Below, in pieces: positions 54,725 to 64,000 of a stretch of 64,000 nucleotides of DNA. The notes beneath the pieces were generated by a model that made no database searches, was not told the DNA's origin, and was given only the letters and a program-made list of their open reading frames with translations. The position numbers and the translations under genes were made by a program. This DNA comes from Tanytarsus gracilentus (lineage: Eukaryota; Arthropoda; Insecta; Diptera; Chironomidae). Where the stretch lies: positions 558,001 to 622,000 of the forward strand of contig JAXRKN010000027.1 of the NCBI GenBank assembly GCA_038502055.1, read 5' to 3'. Positions within the stretch are counted from its first letter, which is position 1. Every line of letters begins with the position of its first letter.

Positions 54725-55600
54725 TTCTGATGACTTTTTAGGGATTCTTCAAACTTTTTTCGACAATTGATTTCCTAAAATTAGAAAAATATTTCAATTA
54801 TCGGTCATTGACGTGCTCAATTAAAGCTGATAATGTTTATTTAATTGTTAAATTAATAAGAAATAAAATTTAGTCGATTGCATCATAAAGAGTGTTACTA
54901 ATGACTCAGATGTCATCACTGTTGTACTTAAACAAATAAAAATTATTCATTTAAGTTTCCATCGGCGCTGATAAACAATTTTTAATATTGAAGTGATAAA
55001 AAATATTTTAAAAAATGATAAAGTTCAAAAAATTGACTTTCTTCTTCTTCTTTTTGATAATTAATAATTTTAAATTGTGGCAATTACTTAATAAAATCAC
55101 CCTGAGCTCAAATTCTCCTTGAACTTCACTTCTTTTATTTACAAATAATTTTTTTCTCTTCTCTCAATTCAAAATACGCAAAAAAATATTTTATTGAATT
55201 TTTTTTATTGTGAGCAGCCCTTTATAAAGCTGAGTACCCATGGCTGTATTGATTGGTTTTGGATTATTCGGATTTTTAATAAAAAAATAATAAAAATTAT
55301 GATTAAATTTTTTAATTAAGAAATTATTCGAAAAATTATAATTTTTTTAGTATCCAAAAATTTTGTTAATTTTTTTTAAAAAATTGAAAAATTAGCAGAA
55401 ATTTCTCAGTAACCTAAAACTTTTAGTAGTACCTGAGGTTTTTTATTTACATTCGACTGAGTTCGTGGAAGATTTTTCAATAACAAAAAAAAATAAACAA
55501 AACATTTAAAATTATTTTCAATCTAAGTCAATCATCCAGTGATGTCAGACTAACCAAAAAAAAATTAAATAACTAAAAACTGTAATTAATACACAATAAA
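54725..55600. other. intergenic, nothing recognised
   Basis: Upstream of UBE2H (minus) and the coiled-coil gene (plus). A+T-rich, no repeat or ORF of note. Confidence 0.4.
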
Positions 55601-55957
55601 ATGTTCACCCGTAAAAAGAAGCCAGACTCGCCAGCAATGATGAGCTTCGAAGACATCGAATCTGATCTCAACTCATTCACTAATCAACAAAGTGCAAATG
55701 TCCTCTTTCCACCCATCAACAAGCAATTAATTAACGAGATTCTCGAGGAGAGAGAAGAAAATTTGGAAAGTTGGTGGAAACTTTTTAAAGTTTTTCAAAT
55801 TCGCTTTCGAGAGTTAGAGGAAAAAACCGCAAAAATTGACGAATCTAAAGAATTGATAGATTTTCAGCTCAACGAATTAAAAGAAAAGAGAAAACTTTTA
55901 AAGAATGAAATTGATGAAAATTACCAAAAAGTTTTGAAAATAAAAACGCCTGAATAA
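55601..55957 (+). CDS. small coiled-coil protein, 118 aa
   Basis: A single-exon frame with ATG 55601 (MFTRKKKPDSPAMMSFEDIE). The first 45 residues are polar and probably disordered; residues about 46-112 form a continuous charged helix (INEILEEREENLESWWKLFK, FRELEEKTAKIDES, LNELKEKRKLLKNEIDENYQ), a likely coiled coil. It lies 45 bp from the end of the convergent asparaginase gene. The N-terminal RKKKP then short peptide then coiled coil loosely recalls small conserved coiled-coil proteins of unknown function, but I cannot assign a family. Complete and without introns. Confidence 0.65.
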   Translation: MFTRKKKPDSPAMMSFEDIESDLNSFTNQQSANVLFPPINKQLINEILEEREENLESWWKLFKVFQIRFRELEEKTAKIDESKELIDFQLNELKEKRKLLKNEIDENYQKVLKIKTPE

Positions 55958-56002
55958 AATTTTCAAGGAAACATTTAAAACTTTTATTTAACATCAAATA
56001 AT

Positions 56003-59000
56003 TTAGTCTGAATTTCCATTCAATTTTGCAATTCGAGCTTCAAGTTTCCCGACAATAATCGAACTGTTGTTGATCGCTTTTTTAGCATAGTCCAGTGGAC
56101 TCATACCGAGCAGATCGAGCGTCCACTCAATGTTATGACCGAGTAGGTAATCGACAGCTTGAATGTGACCATGAAGAACGGCCATATGCAGAGCAGTCCT
56201 TCCCGAAGCATCCGGAAGTGACAAATCAACGCCAGCCAGTCGGTAAGACTCGAGACGTTTAATTAATCCTCTCGCCGCTGCTCCACAAATTCCCTCGCCC
56301 AAACTTCGTGTCGATCCAGATAGATGAGCTCCACATTTAAGCAGAAGTTTGATAATCTCATGATGATCGTGATTTATTGCCTTGAATTTAAATTGATTAA
56401 TTAATAAATCACTAAAAGGTAGCTCTCTAAATTAACAAATACAAACGTACTTCTGTTAGTGGACTTCGATCATATCGATCACGAATGTGAACGGCCGCTC
56501 CACCGAGCAACAAGTGTTTGACAACATCTTCATTGCCCTCAGCGCAGGCGACATGCAAAGCTGTTCGTAAATCATAATTGACCGCTGACAAATTTGCACC
56601 ATAGCTTTTGAGCATGTCGACTTTTTTGATGTCACCAGCAACGACCGCTGAATTTACCATCGCTGGAAATAAAATTGCGCCGAGCTAGAAAATAAAATCA
56701 GAGTTAGACATTTTCTGCATCTAAATATTAAGAAATTTTTCAGGATTTTAATTTTGCCCACAAAGTTTTAATGTGGGTGAAATGCCTTATGGGTAAAATC
56801 AGGGGGATTTGAGTACCTGCAAAATACAGGTCCTTAAATACATGTAGGTATTGGAGGTACTGGTACCTGCAGGTACTTAAATTATTGGAGATATTGCAGG
56901 TACTTAAATCCCTGCAGGTACTTAAATCATTGGAGATATTGCAGGTACTCAAACCCCAGCAGGTATTGCATGTACTGGTACCTGCAGTTATTGAGTACCT
57001 GCAAGCTTCCCACCCCTTGGTAAAATGTAATAATAAAATTTAATTATTTAACCTGTTCCAGCTCATGAGCAGTATTTAAATGAAGTGATCGTGCGACAGC
57101 ATCAACGAGATCAAAATCTTGCAACTCGGGTGCTTTTCCATTCGTTAATTCTCCCCTCAAGTTTGTTGTGATCATCACTTTTTTAGTCTCGAAATTCCAT
57201 TCGTCTTTCGAGAGAACATAAGATAATTTAGCCAATGCTGCCTCGGGTGTCATGTCGTATCCATTAATCACACCCAAATCCATTAAGTATCTTCCAGTCT
57301 CATAAATTTCAGCAACACTACCCGAAATACATTGCGTACAATTGACAATAATCACACCACGATCATTTGCATCGCGAAGAACTTCAATCAAGTCTTCTCT
57401 GTTTGAAGGAATATTTCCCGATCCAAAAGTTTGTAAAACGACACCGCGAAGTTCCGACAAAAAAGCTTTCACTGTGCTCGTTGTGATATTTGGAAAAATT
57501 CGCAAAACTCCAACATTTTCATCCAACTTCGGATGAACAGTGAACTTTGCGACATTACATGCACGAAAGATGAGCCGATAGTCGACTTCAACGTTGATGC
57601 CCATTTTGGCAATTGGAGAGACATTTGGCGAGTCAAAAGCGTCCAGCGATGCACTGCTCACTTTAATTGTGCGATTTCCACGGAAAAGTTTCGAGTTGAA
57701 GAAAACACAGACTTCGGGAATGACATAATTGCCGGCTAAAATTAGTGCACTCAAAAAGTTGTCTTTTCCATCGGTTCGTGTCTCGAAAATTGGTATTTGA
57801 CTTCCAGTTATTATTACTGTCTTTCCGAGATTCTCGAGCATAAAAGAAAGTGCTGAAGCTGTGTACGAAAGTGTGTCGGTGCCGTGGAGAACAACAAAGC
57901 CATCGAAAAACTCGTAAGATTGCTGTTGAAATAAAGTTTAGTGTTTTTTGCAAGGGACGGGAAACTCATGCGACCAACCTTAATGTCCTGAGCTATTTTA
58001 ACCCAGTCATTGAAAGACATGTTCGATGAATCCAGTAATGGTTCATACTCGTTGACAGTGTAAATAATTCTTCGATGTTCTCCTTGAACCTTTTTTAATT
58101 AAATTCAAACATTTAATTGATTTATAAAATTATTTTTTTAATTACTGGTGGCAGGACACATGGCGCCATTGAAAACGCTTTTCCAAACCTCTGTGACGCA
58201 TATTCGTCATCGTGAAGCTGTGGATGTTTTCTGAGGAAAAAAGTAATACTTTGAATTGACGTGTTTTGAGTTTTCATTCTCAATTCTCACCTGATTTTTT
58301 TCACGAGCGTGTTTGCAATCGGCTCAAGAGCTGTGATATGAAAGTAAATAAACAAACTGCAGTCATTCAAAAAAGATGTTAATGGATATTGCAAACATTT
58401 TCAAAGACTATTATTAGAATGATATAATGTGAAAGGTAATTGCTTTCTTATGACTTTACTAGAGAGGGTTGTGAGGGTTAAGCTGTGAGGATTTTCTTCA
58501 GTGGTTTTATTTTTATTTTTTTAATGAAGATTTTTTTTTTAAATTCTCTTGATTTAAATTTTTAAAAGATTTTTTTAATTTAACAAAAGTTGTAATATTT
58601 TGAGTGTTCACCCCTGAATCAATCTTTCACAATATGTTGAAAATTAAAATAGTTTTTTCCGGTGGTTTTGTTTTTATTCTTTTAAACTATTAATTTTCTT
58701 TTAAATTCCCTTGATTTAATTTTTTAATAGAATTTTCATTTAAAGCAAGATTGCAATATCCAATGTAATATTTTGAGTGTGTATCATTGTATTAAAATTT
58801 CACAATATGTTGAAAATAAAAAAAGTTTCAATTATTAATACAATATTTCGGTTCACCCCTGAGTCACCCCTGAGTTTGAGTCACCTCTGAATCAATCTTT
58901 CACAATATGTTGAAAATTAATAAATTTTTTGAAGGAAAAATTCTATCGAAGTTTTTCTTCTTTTTCTTTAATCAGTTTTTAATACTTAAATTTTCTTATT

Positions 59001-59697
59001 AGACAAAAATTCTTATCAGACAAAAATTCTTATTAGAGTGTTTTTTTTACATAAAAAATTCTCCTTAAATTTTCTTCTTATTTATTCAGTGTTTAGTCTT
59101 CAAATTTTCTTATTAGAATTCAAATTCGTATAAAAGCGTTATGCAACAAAAAAATTAACACACGATTTAGAAAACTATAAAACTAAAATCATTTAATGTT
59201 CAAAACCACTCGCAATAACTTTAAAACTTGTGTCACTCGTCACATGTTTAGGAGAGTACGAGTTGTTTGCAATTTTTTTATCACTTACCATTTTTCTCAT
59301 TACGAAGCATTCCGATTGTGCCACCTGTTGAAAGATGTTAATCATATCAATGTCATAAGCAAAAACAAGTTTGCTTTATCTCACCTGTATATAGAACAAG
59401 AACTCGAGCCTCCGATTGATTCGAAAGATTGCCATAGCTGACATTTCTCTTCATCGCCGCAGAAATTTTCGAGTTTGACCCTTTTGTAGGTGAGTCCGAC
59501 AGTGGCGCAGTAAGAAATGTTTTTGAGTTCGTTGGCGTCATTGGGGTTGGCTCGTAAACACTCATCACAGAATCTTGCTTTAATAAAATACCAGCATCGT
59601 CAGATCTATTATAGTTATTGTCATCCATTGCCTTAACGACATTGTTTTTGTTAGTGAGGAGAAATGAGTTAATACAATTTGCACGTGCAACTTCCAT
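56003..59697 (-). CDS. ASPG: L-asparaginase with C-terminal ankyrin repeats (ASPG type), 688 aa
   Basis: Hydrolyses asparagine to aspartate and ammonia; animal members are described as asparaginase with lysophospholipase activity. Eight exons: 59697-59385, 59324-59289, 58330-58291, 58230-58146, 58089-57979, 57922-57053, 56684-56451 and 56380-56003, all joining in frame to 688 residues. Residues 1-95 are a Ser/Thr-rich insect-type extension. The catalytic TGGTIGM motif (Thr107) is split across exons 1-2, and the second site is VVLHGTDTLSYTASALSFM (Thr210, Asp211). Also seen: LFRGNRTIKV, TFGSGNIPSN and IIVNCTQC. Residues about 485-688 hold ankyrin repeats (DLRTALHVACAEGNEDVVKH, SGRTALHMAVLHGHIQAVDY). 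Two exons are only 36 and 40 bp. Introns hold minisatellites at 56815-57010 and 58580-58930. Confidence 0.95.
56815..57010. repeat. CTGCAGGTACTTAAAT minisatellite in an ASPG intron
   Basis: About ten units of (TG)CAGGTACTTAAAT and GGAGATATTGCAGGTACT, with GGTACC palindromes. It ends in CAAGCTTCCCACCCCTTGG at 57002. The complement of that end (GGTGGGAAGCTTGCAGGTAT) lies alone at about 60942, so the block belongs to a dispersed element. Confidence 0.75.
58580..58930. repeat. tandem repeat of TTTCACAATATGTTGAAAAT in an ASPG intron
   Basis: TCACAATATGTTGAAAAT appears at 58627, 58800 and 58903. ATTTTGAGTGTTCACCCCTG and variants recur beside the units (58599, 58770, 58850-58890). Unit about 100-175 bp with internal deletions. 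Confidence 0.7.
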
Positions 59698-60973
59698 GCG
59701 ATTAATTGATAATGAATTTTTTTCTCTTAATTAAAATTATTATTACAAAAAATTTTAATTATATTTTTGACCCTCATAGCTGGTCATGGATTTGTAATTG
59801 AAGAATTTTGCTCAATAAACACGAAATGAGTGAAATCGAAAACATTTGTCGACCTTCAGTCGCAACATTACGTCACAGAGTGTGCCGACACTGTCGGGGA
59901 ACTCCAAAATGTTTATGGAAAAGAATTTCTCAAAAAAAAAATTGAATGAAGAGGAAAAAAGTTTTTATCTTTTTTTCAGTCTATTTTTAGAAAAAAATGC
60001 AGTCATGTCGGTTAGTAATGTATGGTGAAATTATTTTCATTTTGCATTGCAATTCATAGAAAATTATTTCATCAAAAAGTTGACAATTTTTTTTTGCGTA
60101 TCAAGAAAATTTTTGCACTCACTTGTTATTGATTTAAAAAAGCTCAAATAGAGAAAATGTTAAGTAATAAAAAAATTCACTCCACAGATTTTAAATAAAA
60201 AAGTTTGTTTCACAAAAATTTACTATGATTAAGTTTTATACTTTTCATTACTTTTTAATATTTCACCTTCTTGTGCGACTTCTCTTGGGTGAATGAAAAT
60301 TTTCTGCTCGAATTTTTTGTTATGCTCTGGTTTTGAAAGCTTTTGCGAGAAAAATAAGAAAGAAAATTTAAAAGAGAGAAAAATAAAAGAGAAAGAAGAT
60401 AAATGAGAAATAATTTTGGAGAAAGAAAAATTGAGCAAAAAGATGAGAAAAAATAAACAGAGAGAGAGAGAAAATTAAAGAGAGAATTTTACTTTTTTCT
60501 GTACGTGATAAATTTTTCATTCTGCCGGTATTGTTTACAACATGAAATGAAATTTTAATGAACCACTCGAGTGAGAAAAGCCTAAATAAATATTTGATGA
60601 CAAAAATTATCCTCAAGAGTGTCAGCATGACAAATGCTTTGTTCGAATGCCGATTTTAGTGATTAAAAATTAAATTTTAAAATTAAAATTTTTTTATTTT
60701 AATTTTTTTTATTCGGGAACTAAAAAATGTTAAAATTTCTTTAATTAAATTTTTTAATATTTATTTCACTAATTTTTATGGTTACAATTTTATTTAAAAA
60801 TTTTACTCTTTTTAATTCTAACCGTTAAAATCAATTAACAGACAAAAATTATGGTTTTCTTGAAATTTGTATGCAAATGTTTAAAAAATTGCATGATTTG
60901 CCTGTTAGAAAAAATGTTAAAATTTCTAAATTGATCAGGGGGTGGGAAGCTTGCAGGTATTTGAGTACTTAAT
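59698..60973. other. intergenic, mostly A+T-rich
   Basis: Upstream of ASPG. A higher-G+C patch at 59850-59910 (GTCACAGAGTGTGCCGACAC) has no long frame. 60360-60500 is purine-rich (GAGAGAGAG). 60938-60970 holds the GGGGGTGGGAAGCTTGCAGG element fragment. No gene seen. Confidence 0.4.
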
Positions 60974-61187
60974 CTCTTTAAGAATTCACAAAAGCTTTTT
61001 AAACTCATTTCACATCATTCTTATCATCACCAAATGAGCTCATAACGAAATCTTCGAGAACTTTTTTGTTCGCTTATCAAATTTTAAATAATTTAATTTC
61101 ATCGCGCGAGTCAAAAAGTCAAGCTGAAAATAATAAAATTGAGAGTGAAGTTCAGTCGATCTTCAGACTTTCGAGAGAAAAGAATCA
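60974..61187 (+). promoter_or_regulatory. 5' flank of the LRR/coiled-coil gene, copy A of a duplicated block
   Basis: The 214 bp up to the ATG context of the gene at 61192. It includes AAATGAGCTCATAACGAAAT, an A+T-rich AAATAATAAAATTGAG and a TTCAGTCG initiator-like site at 61151. An almost identical 217-bp copy lies at 62519-62735, after the gene. An in-frame TTG extension (from 61066) is within this block and is read as untranslated leader. Confidence 0.6.
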
Positions 61188-61191
61188 AAAA

Positions 61192-62328
61192 ATGAAACTT
61201 TTAGTCCTTTTCGCTTTAATCGCGATTTTTGTGGGTAGAAGTGAAAGTATCGTGGTTGATTGTGATTATTATGATTATAAAGCAACAAGTTTTGGTTACA
61301 CCTGTGATGTTACAAATGATAAATTGATAACATCGAGAGACGATCGTGAAATCACCGGAATTCGAGGTGAACATTTGAGTGGAAAAACTGACGATGATGT
61401 TGTTGGATTCAATGCTCATGGCAAAAAAGTTAATTTCTTCCCACGCGGACTCACAAAGTTCTTCAAAAATATTAAAAATATTCAAATTGCGTACTCAGAT
61501 CTTCAAGAAATCACAAAAGATGATTTAAAAGAATTCCAACAGCAATTGGAGAAATTAAATCTTGGAAATAATGAAATTAAACATATCAAAGACGGAACTT
61601 TTAGTGGATTGGAAAATCTTAAAACATTATTTTTGTATTCAAATCCATGCACATCCTATGACGATGATGCTCATAACAATCGCACAAAAGTTCTTGAACT
61701 CATTCGTAAAGTTGAAGCAAGTTGCAAAGATCCAAATTATATTCCAGCAACAACATCAACACCGACCCCAACAACAACAACCGAAAATCCAAAAATTACC
61801 GCAAAAAATCAAGAAATTTCATCTTTAACCTCAAACTTGACGACAACACTTGAAATTTTAAAAGCACAAAAAGACGAAAATAAAAAATTAAGCGAAGAAA
61901 ATTTAAAATTAAAACTGGAAAATTCTGAAAATTTAAAATTGAAAGACGAAATTTTGAAACTTCTTGAAATTAATCAAAAAATAAACGAAGAAAATCAAAA
62001 GTTGAAGCAAAAAAGTCAAATTGAGAAGGAAATTTTACTGAAAATTGAACAACTTGAAGAAACTTTAACACAAAAAACCGAAAGTTTATCACAAAAATAC
62101 ATCGAACTTGATGAAAAATTCGAAAAATTGCCTTCAAAAGTCGCTGACGAGTCAAAAAAATATTTCGAAGACTTAAAAGTGGATCAAAAAATTTCCATCA
62201 TAGCTCAAGAAGCGATGATCAAGTCGAACTTGGAAAAATCTATGAAAAACTTAAAACATTACGGCGCTCAAGTTTCAACAATGAGAAGCGAACTTGGAAT
62301 TAAAATTGAAGAACTTTGTCAAAAGTAA
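61192..62328 (+). CDS. secreted LRR protein with long coiled-coil tail, 378 aa
   Basis: ATG 61192 opens a signal peptide (MKLLVLFALIAIFVGRSES). Then come IVVDCDYYDY and GYTCDVTNDK, the family Cys pair, and GEHLSGKTDDDVVGF, matching the G-x-H-x-x-x-x-S/D-x-D-V block of the paralogues at 4.2 and 46.8 kb. Two to three LRRs (LEKLNLGNNEIKHIKDGTFS, GLENLKTLFLYSNPC) and a Cys cap (EASCKDP) follow. A Thr/Pro linker (TTSTPTPTTTTENP) leads to a coiled coil of about 160 residues with many LKL/ENLKLK heptads. The same layout is seen in mosquito LRIM/APL1 proteins, but repeats are fewer. Probably an extracellular oligomer; function unknown. Single exon. Confidence 0.86.
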   Translation: MKLLVLFALIAIFVGRSESIVVDCDYYDYKATSFGYTCDVTNDKLITSRDDREITGIRGEHLSGKTDDDVVGFNAHGKKVNFFPRGLTKFFKNIKNIQIAYSDLQEITKDDLKEFQQQLEKLNLGNNEIKHIKDGTFSGLENLKTLFLYSNPCTSYDDDAHNNRTKVLELIRKVEASCKDPNYIPATTSTPTPTTTTENPKITAKNQEISSLTSNLTTTLEILKAQKDENKKLSEENLKLKLENSENLKLKDEILKLLEINQKINEENQKLKQKSQIEKEILLKIEQLEETLTQKTESLSQKYIELDEKFEKLPSKVADESKKYFEDLKVDQKISIIAQEAMIKSNLEKSMKNLKHYGAQVSTMRSELGIKIEELCQK

Positions 62329-62518
62329 AAAAACTACAAAATGAAACTTAAAAGCTTAAAATTCTAACGGACAAAGAATCACAGAAAAAATTATTTTTAT
62401 CCACTTTATAAAATTTTTGATCACATTTAGGATTCTGAAAATAAAATTTGGGAAATTTAAAAAATATTATTTTCCTCAAGTAATTTATTTTTCTCTCTCT
62501 CAAAAAATTAACTTAAGC

Positions 62519-62735
62519 CTCTTTAAGAATTCACAAAAGCTTTTTAAAACTCATTTCACATCATTCTAATCATCACTAAATGAGCTCATAACAAAATCTT
62601 CGAAAACCTTTTTGTTCGCTTATCAAATTTTAAATAATTTAATTTCATCGCGCGAGTAAAAAGTTAAGCTGAAAATAATAAAAATTGAGAAAGAGAAGTT
62701 CAGTCGATCTTTAGACTTTCGAGAGAAAAGAATCA
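62519..62735 (+). repeat. copy B of the duplicated 5' flank, without coding sequence
   Basis: 217 bp about 95% identical by eye to 60974-61187, including the initiator-like TTCAGTCGATCT and CGAGAGAAAAGAATCA. It stops just before the point where copy A reaches the ATG; after it the sequence differs and no LRR frame follows. The preceding CCTCAAGTAATTTATTTTTC at 62474 recurs at 63555. Confidence 0.88.
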
Positions 62736-62938
62736 TTTGGATTATACTTTCAAAGCTGTGTAGAGAACTTTCAAAAAAGCTCTCCTTCACTCCAGTGCTC
62801 AAAATAAAAAGTTCAAGAACTAATAAAATATTTTTAACTTTGACTTATTTTTAGGCATTAATTTTTCCCAATAGATGGAGCTGATTTTTGATTAAAATAT
62901 TTTTATCTTGAAACAGAGTTAAATAATAAAATTTAACT

Positions 62939-63058
62939 CATAGCTGGACAATTACAAAAAAAATCATGTATTGCAATTTAATTTTGGAAATTACATGAAT
63001 TTTGTATGAAAATGTTGTCTAAATTTTAATCGATTACAATATAATTGTTCATCTCTGT
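62939..63058. mobile_element. diverged hAT-type MITE, 120 bp
   Basis: Ends CATAGCTGGACAATTAC and, in complement, CAGAGATGAACAATTATAT align with the MITE at 30876-30970 over the termini and the inner ATTACAATATAATTG. Flanks ATTTAACT and TTTAAGCT are similar but no longer an exact 8-bp duplication. Noncoding. Confidence 0.65.
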
Positions 63059-63258
63059 TTAAGCTCTCAAATTGCTTCAAAATATTTTTTTCCGTTGCGT
63101 TTTTAAATAAATTTATTGCATATATTTCGTGAAACACTTGTCAAATGGTTTTTTATTGTTTTAAATATCATACTAAATTAATTTATAGCGGAGCTACAAC
63201 AAACGAAATTATCTTTTATACAAACTCATTATCTGAATAATTTTAATCGAATGTTCTG

Positions 63259-63300
63259 ACGAGTTTTATTTGAAATACGTCAATTTAAAATAAAACTCGT
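63259..63300. repeat. 13-bp perfect hairpin ACGAGTTTTATTT
   Basis: ACGAGTTTTATTT (63259-63271) and AAATAAAACTCGT (63288-63300) enclose a 16-nt loop. It could be a terminator-like or cruciform structure, or the core of a decayed element. No gene adjoins it closely. Confidence 0.6.
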
Positions 63301-63739
63301 AATTAAGTGTTTAAACAGTTGACAAATTTTTTTTAAAAAATAAATTTTTGTATCCGGGTTGTTTTTTTTAAGAAATTTACAAAACTATTGCGTCATTTGA
63401 AGTTTGTTTCCAAAATATGTTTATTAATTTGTTTAAAAATCCCAAATTTATTTATTAAATAATTAAATCTGATTGATTTTTGCTGGATTTAAAATTTTCA
63501 ACATCCTGAAATGTAAAAATATGTTTTGAGCCCCAATGGAAAAGTACTGGCACTCCTCAAGTAATTAATTTTTCTCTCTCTCAAAAAAACTCTTTTAACA
63601 CTCTCAAAATTTTATCTCATGCAGATGTATGTAGCGTAGTTAAATTAACATTAAACACTTTAAGGTTGTATTTGATATAATTATTACACAAAAACTCAAA
63701 AAAAGATGAGAAAAAGATTAATTTTAATGAGAAATTTAG

Positions 63740-63747
63740 TATAAAAT
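63740..63747 (+). promoter_or_regulatory. TATA box of the last gene
   Basis: TATAAAAT lies 96 bp upstream of ATG 63836, placing a transcription start near 63770 and a leader of about 65 nt. It is the clearest core-promoter match in the window. Confidence 0.5.
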
Positions 63748-63835
63748 AAGCCGCAAGTTGTTGAATCCTTATCAATTTTTTATCTTTTTCGAAGATCAAA
63801 AATTCGTGGAAAAAAAATATTGAAAGTTAAAAGTG

Positions 63836-63884
63836 ATGAAATTTTTTATTGTTTTTACAAGTTTTCTTGCCGTGCTGGCAAATG
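63836..63884 (+). CDS. first exon of a secreted protein, cut by the window end
   Basis: ATG AAA TTT.. encodes MKFFIVFTSFLAVLANG, a complete signal peptide, ending at a strong donor (AATG|GTAAGT) in phase 1. A phase-1 intron right after the signal peptide is common in insect secreted proteins such as trypsin-like proteases and chitin-binding proteins, but the rest lies beyond 64000 and nothing more can be said. A TATA box at 63740 supports a real promoter. Confidence 0.65.
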
Positions 63885-64000
63885 GTAAGTTAGAGCTCCG
63901 CTTTTTAATAAAAAATTACAAGATTAAAATTTGAAAATTTATTTTTTAAATTTTTGAATTTTTTATTTTTTATTTTTTTTTTAAATAAAAACTATTTAAA

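Noticed and set aside
61066..61191. In-frame N-terminal extension of the LRR/coiled-coil protein
   Set aside because: It needs a TTG start and would bury a clear signal peptide; the same DNA is duplicated downstream without coding.
1..64000. CRISPR arrays, bacterial operons, tRNA or rRNA genes
   Set aside because: The repeats lack regular spacers, the genes have spliceosomal introns, and no cloverleaf or rRNA core sequence was seen by eye.

Overview
Eukaryotic nuclear DNA from an insect, most likely a nematoceran fly such as a non-biting midge (Chironomidae). This rests on very high A+T, introns of about 50-70 bp with GT..AG ends, a Mitf whose bHLH loop has the longer insect form, expanded families of small secreted or intracellular proteins, and dispersed MITEs and minisatellites. 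The species call is inference. Gene models were built by hand by joining exons at GT/AG sites in frame; start codons were taken as ATG.

0.4-7.7 kb: a secreted Cys-containing protein, then four minus-strand paralogues of an unrecognised small two-exon family (1767-2170, 3274-3617, 6372-6835, 7327-7711). Among these sit a small hydrophobic protein and a secreted LRR gene whose ORF is cut by a 788-bp Transib-like element (4888-5675) with a perfect 5-bp target duplication. 7.9-9.0 kb: isopentenyl-diphosphate isomerase. 9-19.4 kb: gene-poor, rich in local repeats, with two doubtful small ORFs; it probably contains the upstream intron or regulatory region of Mitf. 19.4-23.5 kb: the 3' exons of Mitf. 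26.4-29.4 kb: a complete SLC28-type concentrative nucleoside transporter.

29.5-38.0 kb: three paralogous HAD phosphatases of the phosphoglycolate/4-nitrophenyl phosphatase type, in orientations -, +, -. The third has a 3.7-kb first intron that contains a complete C2H2 zinc-finger gene on the opposite strand and a 1.5-kb terminal-inverted-repeat element. A 120-bp satellite follows (38151-38670), with a second, inverted, diverged copy at 13.6 kb. 39.3-41.3 kb: cohesin loader Mau2. 41.8-43.4 kb: a possible secreted peptide exon, poly-G tracts and unexplained DNA. 43.4-45.2 kb: mitochondrial dihydroorotate dehydrogenase.

45.5-53.1 kb: a block of five minus-strand leucine-rich genes (two short secreted or membrane LRR proteins, two F-box/LRR proteins, one signal-anchored LRR protein). 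54.0-59.7 kb: UBE2H, a small coiled-coil protein and an eight-exon asparaginase-ankyrin protein. 61.0-63.9 kb: a secreted LRR/coiled-coil gene with a duplicated 5' flank downstream of it, a hAT-type MITE, and the first exon of another secreted protein that runs off the window.

Housekeeping genes (Idi, CNT, Mau2, Dhodh, UBE2H, ASPG) alternate with fast-evolving lineage-specific clusters. CNT (nucleoside uptake) and DHODH (de novo pyrimidine synthesis) share a pathway theme but are not adjacent or coregulated by anything visible. No tRNA, rRNA or CRISPR was found.
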